This document shows, piece by piece, positions 55,516-64,000 of a stretch of DNA of 64,000 bases (positions within the stretch are counted from its first letter, which is position 1; each line of letters opens with the position of its first letter). The stretch is from NCBI GenBank assembly GCA_026686845.1, contig JAIVEN010000012.1, positions 1,676,501-1,740,500 on the forward strand, in the 5' to 3' direction. Under the pieces are notes generated by a model. The model saw nothing but the letters and a program-made list of their open reading frames with translations, was not told the origin of the DNA and searched no databases. The stretch is from Adenanthera pavonina (taxonomy: Eukaryota; Streptophyta; Magnoliopsida; Fabales; Fabaceae). A program made the position numbers and the translations under genes.

Positions 55516-56437
55516 GTTCCATTACAAACCATCATTTAACATTACAGTAGACCTTAAGAAACATGTTCAACATAAGTCTCATAATTCTAACATCATTCAT
55601 GATTTTACATAACCAATATCACAATTAATCATTCTCTTCAAAATATATCATAATCTAGCTTCTTTTCCATTCCTCCCTTCCTTTGCTCTTTTCCTTTGCA
55701 TGGCTTGATCCTATCTGAGTTAGTAGCTTGGAGGATGAGATTATACAATCTCAGTATAAACAAACCATTCCAACTGATTATATCACCTACAAGTAGTCAG
55801 AAAAACATTTTTAACATTCTTTAACTCAATATTAAATAATGTACCATATTGGCAAGTAAAAATTTTGGCAGAGTTTCCTCTTAGAAAATAGATATCTAAG
55901 GCATAACCCACTGCTCAAAACAAAGCCATATTCAATCATATAACATGGCAACAAAAACATGGCAACAATACAACATTATAACAACTACTTATAATAACAT
56001 AAAAGCAAGAAATGAAAAGTTGCTACCTCAAGAACCAAGGTCTCCTCTTGTGCTTTCCACTTGTTCCAACTCAGTCAAACACTTCCTTGGACTTCCCAAA
56101 GCCTGGAATCATAACAATACTCACTAAATCATTTAACTTTATTTACAACTTTCTTAAAGAACCTCTAGGCTTTGAAAATCATATTTTACATCTTAAGCTT
56201 TCTCTTGAAAACTATACCTTAATTCTACTTATTTTTACATGAGGAACTCATTTCTCTCATTAGTTTCATGAAAATCACATCCCTAATAGGATATCCCTTC
56301 TTGGCCAAAACATATCTCTTATCCTAAGGGAAGAGATTTTCTTCAACTACAACCAAGAACTTGTACTATTCCTATTTTTACAAGATACCATAAAATGCAT
56401 GAAAAGATAGAAATATGTGTAAGACGATAATGTTATA
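55516..56437 (-). mobile_element. B-type LTR fragment B5 (minus)
   Basis: Minus-strand B-type signals: donor GAG|GTAGCA (intron start 56026), hairpin TGAGATT-GTAT-AATCTCA (55753-55736), branch/acceptor CTAACTCAGATAG| at 55711. The left terminus is lost next to B4. The right limit is near 56437, where the minus strand reads TATAACATTATCG, a possible eroded TGTAACATT terminus. Non-coding. Confidence 0.6.
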
Positions 56438-59400
56438 TGCTCGGTCCCTAAATAGATTTAATTTCCCATATGGTCCTTAGAAGAAATTATATTTGGACCT
56501 TAATTAGAATCAAATGCAAATAAGGTCCTTAGTATGAATTAATTTTAGAACTACGTTAAATGTAATATACTTGTTGAATGGAAGCTTATTTCAAGTTAAG
56601 CACAATTGTATAAGTATTGCGTAGTCAGGAGGTCAAGATTGAAAGATAAACCAATTTGAAAGTACAATGAGAAGAATTATTAAAAAATTGGTCTTTAGGA
56701 AAAGTTAAGGGTAAGTACCCAGAAGAATTAGTATTTGCATATTTGACCCAGCTTAAGGGCAAAATGGTCATTTCCCAGGCTCAAAAAAGAAATGTGAAAA
56801 TTGCATTTTAGCCCAAGGGAAAAGAATTATTTGTAATTTAGTCCATGAAAAGGAAGACTTTGTCAAAATAGAGCTTTCAACAAGTCAAACTCAATGGAGT
56901 ACTACTTAGAGACTAATTAAGTTCATATGAATTTATAATTCAAGTTTAAGGTTAAAAGTAATTTTTAAACCAAAAAGAGATTTGTGAACTCCATAAAAGT
57001 AAACAGGTAAAGAGAACAAGATGTGAATTCCTACCGATATGTTTTGGGATCAAAATAATAAATTTAGACTAAGAGTAATTTTAGAACAATCTTATATTAA
57101 TTAAATGACAATTAAGACAAAAGTATTTAATTGATACGGGTGAAATTTATTGGTAAAAGTTATTTTAAACTAATAAAAATTATGGAACAATTTTTAGACA
57201 AAATTGCCCTCAAATGGCATAACATATAGCAGCTGGACATGGGGGAATTTAAATATTTCATTTAGTGGATTATTTCATAAAATATTAACCAAGTTGGTTA
57301 ATTAAACCTAAGTTACTGTTTCCTTATTTGATATCTTTCCTCCCAATGTGTGATTAAGTACTTCAAACACTCATTCCTCTTCACTTTGTGCATCCAAAAC
57401 CAACAACCATAGAGAGAGAGAGAGCAAAATTTTCAAAGAGATAGGATACTTAAAGAATTGAAGATTAAAAGAGAAGAAGGGAATGACCAAGTGAAAGTAA
57501 AGCTCAATATTTGAAGACCTAGCTATTAAGTATATTTTGTGTTCAATTAGGTCTTGAGGTGGTTTTAGGGAGTATGCCAAAATGTGCATTAGCATGTACT
57601 TAATTGAGTTTATAATGCATAGATCATGCTATGTACCAATATATCTACCATGCTCTTATATTGTATAATACAAGTTGGATATATAAATTGGACTAACTAC
57701 TTAATTTGTAAGTGTAATATATTAAATGTAGGATTGTCCAAGAAGGAAGAGTAAGCATTGGAATAAAAAGATAATAATTAACATCATGTCTCACTCAAAG
57801 AAGAAGAAGATAAAGATCAGAAGGGAGCACGCTAAGAAAGGAATGAGCAAGTGAAAGTGGAGCTCAACATTTGAAGACCTAGTTATTAGGTATATTTTGT
57901 TTTCACTTAGGTCTTGAGGTAGTTTTAACCTTTGAAATTTACTTCATTTTATTAGCATATGTTTTAAACGAGTTAAATTAAGTAAATCTAATGTTAGCTT
58001 ATGTTAAAATTGAGAAATATTAACTAATACATGAATTTTGCTTTTGACTCATATTTATTTTGTGTAAAATTTGAACTTTGCTTAGTGAAATTCAAAGTTA
58101 CAGATGTTTTATCTTCAACAAATGAATTTCAGTTCTGAAATTCGAATTTCAAGCTAAGCAAGGTTTGTGAAAGTGTGTAAAATTCACATTAAGCTTAGTC
58201 AAAATTCGAATGTTGATGAAGATCAAAATTAGTTCACTGCCATTATATCTGACAGACAAATTTTGGACTTCAAAGTGTGAATTTCAAAATGAGAACTAGT
58301 AAGTCTCATTAGATTATGCCTCTAACAGACAAACTTTGCCATTCAACAGTTGAATTTCAAAGAGAGAACTTTTGTATCATGTTAAACGTGCCTCTAACAG
58401 ATGAATTTCAGCTTCTGAAATTTGAATTTCAAAGTGCACTGTGAAAACTTGAGACAACTGTTCAAACTTCAACAGATGCATTTCCAATATTAAAATTTGC
58501 ATAAACTAACATGAGTTAACTTTGGAAACTCAAAATTCAAAGTTCAATCTGTGACAGATGAATTTCTGAAGTTCAACATTAAACACATAACTATGCTGAC
58601 TTGGCGAAATTCTTCTATTAAGTCCTAAAATTCGAATTTTGGAACGACAAATGCATTTAATACTTGATGAATGACTCTTTTTATAGAGTAACAACTAGAA
58701 CTTATGTCTAATGGATAGATCTTGTGTCTAACATCTAGTTAAGCTACAAATTTATAAATAGAATCTCATTTGAACTTATAGGTAATAATCTTAAAAGAGT
58801 TATGCCAAAATGCTGTCCAATGCATAAAATATTTCTATCTTAGCATTCTTAGAAAAACCAACCTCAATAGAGTAAGCTTTTAATATATCATCAACTCTAA
58901 AAGAGAGTCTCAATTCTGTATTCATTCATCTATACTATTTTCTGAGTAGAATCTTAGTGTAGGGATAACACTAAGGGGAATACATATCTTGTAAGGGTGT
59001 AAGGAGAGTGACTTCACAAGTGCCTACTAAAACTTGTGGGATATACTGAAGCTTCACAAGTATCCAAATTAAACCTATGGGATAAAGTTGAAAATCTCAA
59101 GTGGTGGCTTGAGGACTGGATATAAGTCAAGTGATTTGGGTTGAACTAGTATAAATTCTTGTGTCTTGCCCTTCATCTGATCATTCCATCTACCAATTTC
59201 TTCACACATTGTTCATCCCTGTTCTGTTGCACATCTTGTGAAATTGGGCTATGATTTAAAAAGGGTGAAAATCTTGCATCACCCAATTGACCCCTCTCTT
59301 GGAAGATCAAAGGAAATGTGTACAAAGTTTGGAGAGTAAAGGAATTGCCTAAGGTAGTTAACTTACCTATTCTTGCTTATGTATTGTTATATAATTTCCA

Positions 59401-60810
59401 TTGATGTGATGACTAGTCTATTGTTTGAAATGTTGTTTTGTGATGAATTGATATTGTTAATTGAGTTATTTGAGGGGTTTTCTTACCCCAAGATTTCCAA
59501 AATATAAGGGAAAATTCTGCCAAATTTTCTATAAAATGTTTATGTATAAATAATTTTAAATGAACAAATGATGTTTCAATAATAATCTTTTGTGTTATGT
59601 GATAATATGCTTGCTTGAATGGTAAGTACTACTAATATTCTTTGAATTTCACCCCTCCTAATGATTAACATGCTAGGCTCAAACCATGGCAAGGATGACA
59701 AGGAAGCTAAGGAGAAGGACGAAGGAAAATGTTGCTTGGCTCAATGAATCAAGCTATGATGTTATATATTGAAAAATTATGTGAGATCATGTATATGTTA
59801 TTAGGTCTGTATCTTTATGCTATTATAATTCTTAAAGCACTATTAGATGGTATGTATGGATTTGGAATAATGAATGATGGAGTATTATGATTATAAAGTT
59901 TATTATGAAAGTTAAAGCATAATTTTGTCCAAAATGACCAACAGAGATTATAATAGAGATACTCTATTCAAACAAGGTAACTAACTAGATTTAGTGTTAT
60001 GTATGCTTTGAAAGTACATGGAATAAACTATCCAAAGAGCTAAAGATCACTTAATTTGGCTAAGTACATGATTTATAATGAATTTCTAAAATTAGGGGTC
60101 AAAACTGGACAGAAAAGTGGAAACTGATATTTTTACAAAAAGTACATTTCACTTCAAAATGAAGTATAAAATGATTAAACATCAAAAAAATTAGTGGTTT
60201 GCATGTATGGAAAGCTCTATGTCATAAGTTTAAAATGCCGCTAATTTGAAAGTAATTGGGGATATATAATGAAATATATGCAAGTTTTCCTAAAACTGTT
60301 CTAGTAAAGGTAGTGTTCTTATCCTTAATAGTTTTAGTGCCATGCTTTGTACAAGTTGAATAAATATACAAGAAAAATATTTCTAAAAAGTAGATATATA
60401 TGACTTTCAAATGACATAAAATATGTATGATTTGGCTTAGTATAAAAGGAGATATGGATTTTTAAATTTAAGGCCAAAATCTTGTAAAGATATAAAATGA
60501 CCATTTGAATAGTATATTTTGTACAAAATATTGTATCAATTGGTACAACTAAAGTTCTGTTCCTATTTTTTTCTGTAATTAATATTTTAGGCTATTTTTA
60601 GATACTTGAATTACTTACATATGATTTTTGTAAAATTAGTTATGAATTTTCAAAGTTTAACTGGTAAAATAGAAAAGACCATATGAATAGTTCCCAAAAT
60701 TTTTGAAAATTCTGTTTTGCACTTTTTTGTGATTCAAGCTCCTAAACAGGTATAAATGAACTCTAATAAAGTTAATACATGGGATATAAGACTAAAAGTA
60801 AGGTGTTATA
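56438..60810 (+). mobile_element. B-type LTR B6 (plus), interrupted by H3
   Basis: 56438-57570 resembles the 5' part of B2 and B1 (GGGCAAAATGGTCATTT, statements of 'aaagtaa' repeats). After the H3 segment it continues at about 59310 with donor AAG|GTAGTT (intron start 59354), a weak hairpin near 59636-59650 followed by CACCCC, acceptor ATGCTAG| at 59676, and an end AGGTGTTATA at 60810. It aligns well with B2 from 59680 to the end (GGTCAAAACTGGACAG, GTGGTTTGCATGTATGG). Start and TSD not resolved. Confidence 0.6.
57575..59305 (+). mobile_element. H-type LTR fragment H3
   Basis: Aligns with H2 from AAAATGTGCATTAGCATG onward. It includes ATACAAGTTGGATATATAAA, the CAGA(C/T)GAATTT motifs, a TATAAATA box at 58753-58760, TGAGGACTGGATATAAGTC, and an end with CAATTGACCCCTCTCTTGGAAG. 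A ~110-base block around 57465-57560 is repeated at about 57795-57915 (AGTGAAAGT..AGCTCAA..TTTGAAGACCTAG). The LTR start is missing. No coding region. Confidence 0.65.
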
Positions 60811-61502
60811 GTCATGTTGAGTTGAACGTATTAATTTCAAATTCTATACATTCAAGTAATCAAATGGACATAAAAATTGGATGGTATGAAGTAGACATCC
60901 AAAGCTTTAAAATGAATTAAGTTTGAGTCAAATTGAAGCTGTGTAGCTCAAGTTATAATTTTTCAAAGTATGTCATTATGTTGTAGAATTCTACAATAAT
61001 AGGTTTGAATTTGCAAAATTTTCTATACTGATTGGGAGTTCATTTCACTGTGAAATTTTAATACTTTTTTCTTTTATGTGTCTAATTTCTTCATAAAAAC
61101 TTCATGACTTTTTGTGTTCATTTGGTTGGTTAAATTTGAACTTCGAGTTTGGTTATGTAAAATTGAAATTTTTTTTGTTCTCTAACTTTGGGTTATATTT
61201 TTTTCTATAAATTGCATTGATTTTAGTTTACTTCAAAATTTTTAATATGTAAACATGCACGAATTTGAACTTCTCTTTGATAAAAGAAGACGGTACACAA
61301 GTTAACTAAATTTGGTTTGAAGATCTTATATAAAGCCTTTTCTAATGCTAAATTGGAAGGTTTTAAGATTGATTACTTGTTTTGTTTGTTTTCTTTTGGA
61401 ATGTGTATTGTGAACCTTGTTTTTGGGAGGCGTAACATGAAATTACAATCCTATGTGGATTAATATATGATGATTAGTTATCATTATCATATTAAAGTAA
61501 CT
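60811..61502. other. Unassigned AT-rich stretch between B6 and K2
   Basis: No frame longer than about 60 codons, LTR terminus, primer site or copy elsewhere in the window was recognised. It provides the target of K2 (TAACT at 61498-61502). Confidence 0.5.
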
Positions 61503-63897
61503 TGTAACACCCTACTCCAACACACATCTAAACTTGACCAATTACTTCAAAAACTAACCAAACTCAATCAAAACACCTCGACTTTAACTCCCCAAATATC
61601 AAAGCAGTGGAAAAACACCAAAAGGGCACTAGAATAGGCTAGGGTTGTGGCCTGCTATATAGTACTACCGTGACCTCAGTCGAGCAGTAGCACTTGGCAC
61701 TGTGGCACCAGCATCATTTCCTGTATCAGCGAATTGCTGATTTTTCGGGCCAATTTCTGACGTGCATAACTTTATGCTCTAACCTCTGATTGATTTGATT
61801 CCAATTCATATTAGTCAATATTGTCCCAATATATCCATAGGCACTAATTTCACTTCAATTTGACTCCATATGGAGATTTTGGGTACCCAACACTGTTTTA
61901 ACTACTTTTTCACTAAAACTCACCACTTACACTCTCCAATTGCCACCAACATCAATTTGACCATTATGGACCATTCACACAATTCCTAATTGACTCAACC
62001 AACTTTTCCAAAAGGGTTTCATCTCAAAGGAACCATTACTTTGAGATTTAATCTCCTTGAACCCAAATTCATGTAATGGGTTGTATGCCCAAAACACATC
62101 GTCCATGCCTAAAAACTCCCTTTGGGTGCATACACAACCATTCTGACTCCTAAACACTCCAAAATATACATACATCACACCACATCATTCCATATCCATC
62201 ACCATCATCATACATATGCATATCATATCAACATCCTTATTACAATCATCATGATCCTCATATCAATTACAATTATACTATCCTACTTAGCACAACATAA
62301 ATAGACAATATACACATACTACCATGACTTGAATATTCCTAGCACCGGAGTGGCTATGTTTCCCTCGTCTTCTCCTGACTAGTGCCAGAACATTCACCTG
62401 AAATGTTAGTACAAGCGAAAAAGGGTGTGAGACAAAGTCTCAGTAACTAGGGACAATCACAAGCAACATATAATAATTCACACAATAATGCACATGGTGC
62501 AACAATGCAAATGTAATGGAATTCATGTTCTCCCTCGCACATAACACTAGTGCACTTGACCAAAGATAACACTAATGGTTAAAATCATGGCTTTCCTTCC
62601 CCTTAACCACCACGAATTGGTGGTGATTTTAGAGAAGGCACAGTCTACTGCCTTCCTACTCTCCTGGCCGTAAGAGAGGATTTAATGGCAGAGATCCCTT
62701 CCTTATTTCACCATATCATATCTAATCATATCATATGATGTCATATATCATCATCACCACCCGATTCACCTTTCCTCATAATGTCATGTGGTGATGTTCA
62801 TGTCATATCATCATGTAATCATCATCATCATCATGTTTCTCAATGTCATGCTATGAAATCATGCCATGTCACATCATCATCATATATAATCATCATCATA
62901 ATCACCATCATCTACTATAATGTCTAGCCATGTACATATCACGAGATATAGAAAAATCATATACACACATAACAATATAGTGGTATGAATGGAAACATGC
63001 ATATATACATATATATGTACTAGCATATAATACACACAATACAAACACCCAGTTACCTTAGATTGTCAATATGCACACATGCAAATTCCACAAGCTCCTC
63101 AATTGCCTACATGACTTGCACTCCTCCAGTCAACCAAACAACCTCCATAATACTATAATATCTCAATTAACATAATATACAACCTGACCAAAATCCATAA
63201 TTCAACCAATTATACTTAAATCATCATTCCATTAGCATAATCATGTTCCAATAAACCCTAAACAACTATCCAAACCTTATCTTATCACATATAATTCGGA
63301 TTTTCTACTCCCTCAAGCAATTCTAGCCTAGGGTTCCACTCAAACCCATCATAATCTAACCAAAACTCATATACAAACATCATAAATAATAAATCACATT
63401 TCATTCATTTTAATCGGTGGATTTCAGCCAAAACTAAAAACCCAACTATATATTCAAAAAATCCAACTCAAAATTGAAGAAAAATGGAGAGGGAGGATCA
63501 AGAACCACTTATCAATAATTTATCAAGCTCCTAGAGTCTGAAAATTATCTCCCTTGATCAAATTTCTTAGCCCTAAAGTAGCTCTTTCGTCTCCCTCCAT
63601 TTCTCTCATGTTCTTTCTCGCTCGATCGAACAGAAATGTTTCTAATTTAAATGATTTTGAAGTTTAACGCTGCTACAGCGAGTAAGTTCACCGTAATGTG
63701 AGACCCTTCTGTCTGAAAAATTTTTCAAAGATTTAGAGTGTTCGCCGCGGTGCCACTGTTCATCATTGTGGCGTGGAGCTCCTCTATTTCATTTTTGGCT
63801 TTTCCTCAGTCCTGGTCCCTCCAGTTTTGCACATGTCATCAATTATACTTTATTAGCTAAAAACTAAGTTTGAGATAATGTAATGAGGGTTGTTACA
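61503..63897 (-). mobile_element. Solo LTR K2 (minus)
   Basis: 2395 bases with perfect TSD TAACT (61498-61502 and 63898-63902). On the minus strand it runs from TGTAACAACCCTC (63897) to AGGGTGTTACA (61503) and matches K1 over most of its length: GAGCTCCACGCC near the start, hairpin TGAGAC-TTT-GTCTCA (62442-62428), branch/acceptor TACTAACATTTCAG| at about 62400, and the GTTCTGGCAC block. ATC/CAT-rich low complexity lies at 62180-62280 and 62700-62980. No internal region. Confidence 0.9.
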
Positions 63898-64000
63898 TAA
63901 CTAGCAATACACCCGTACAATGTACAAGATATTTTAGTCAATCAACTTTGTAAGATAGATTTGATGCAAAAAAAAAAATTTAATGACATGATATATGTTC
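63898..64000. other. K2 target sequence to window end
   Basis: Begins with the TSD TAACT. AT-rich, no recognisable feature in ~100 bases. Confidence 0.5.

Noticed and set aside
1..64000. Endogenous pararetrovirus, tRNA genes or CRISPR-like arrays
   Set aside because: No viral movement or coat protein motif, no tRNA cloverleaf with A and B boxes, and no regularly spaced identical repeats with unique spacers were seen. The tRNA-like matches are primer-binding sites.

Overview
The window is plant nuclear DNA, very probably from a dicot. It is AT-rich and I recognise no host gene, tRNA, rRNA, CRISPR array or bacterial-type operon in it. Almost every kilobase can be assigned to LTR retrotransposons: Ty3/gypsy-type gag, an integrase tail, primer-binding sites complementary to initiator tRNA-Met, polypurine tracts, TG...CA-ended LTRs and 5-bp target-site duplications (TSDs). 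This is what gene-poor, probably heterochromatic, plant DNA looks like. Family letters (A, B, C, D, E, F, G, H, J, K) are mine and only label sequences that recur inside the window.

Layout. 1-14702: a scrambled block of broken elements. It holds a family D LTR fused to a zinc-knuckle gag pseudogene, a minus-strand family D element (about 1960-6425), the tail and LTR of a family A element, several inverted or chimeric family A LTRs, and a fragment of another LTR element (10605-11311). 14703-40676: a six-layer nest whose layers can be read from their TSDs. A Tat/Athila-like gag (14703-14769 and 40519-40676) is split by LTR B1. B1 is split by element C1 (15535-20334, TSD GTATA) and by solo LTR D4 (21479-39999, TSD TTTGG). 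D4 carries solo LTR C2 and complete element D3 (22419-39048, TSD ACAAA). D3 carries B2, solo LTR E1 (TSD AATGG) and complete element A1 (31446-38825, TSD ATAAG). A1 carries solo LTR F1 (35748-38053, TSD TTATC). 40684-48194: an H-type LTR, then LTR B3 containing a Ty1/copia-like LTR (J1), which contains another (H1, TSD ACTCT). 48195-55515: LTR B4 containing solo LTRs F2 (TSD TGTGG) and K1 (TSD TTACT). 55516-61502: more B-type LTRs, an H-type LTR and an unassigned stretch. 61503-63897: solo LTR K2 (TSD TAACT).

How the elements work. Families A, C and D share one plan: LTR, tRNA-Met primer site, leader rich in ACTGTTC (seen in A and C), possible leader intron, gag, a remnant of the protease end, a lysine-rich stretch, an unrecognised Phe/Ser/Cys-rich stretch (here 'region X'), only the last ~80 residues of integrase, polypurine tract, LTR. 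Reverse transcriptase, RNase H and the integrase core are missing from all of them, so they are non-autonomous and must have been mobilised in trans. In A1 this plan is one frame about 850 codons long with a single internal stop.

The signals most worth checking: the shared gag-X-integrase-tail architecture; a hairpin (TGAGA...TCTCA followed by ACCC) and a GT-AG intron-like unit that recur at the same relative place inside the long B, F and K LTRs; the six-layer nest; and a ~199-bp periodic array built on CAGACGAA and the palindrome AAATTCGAATTT. All family and splice assignments were made by eye and not by database search.
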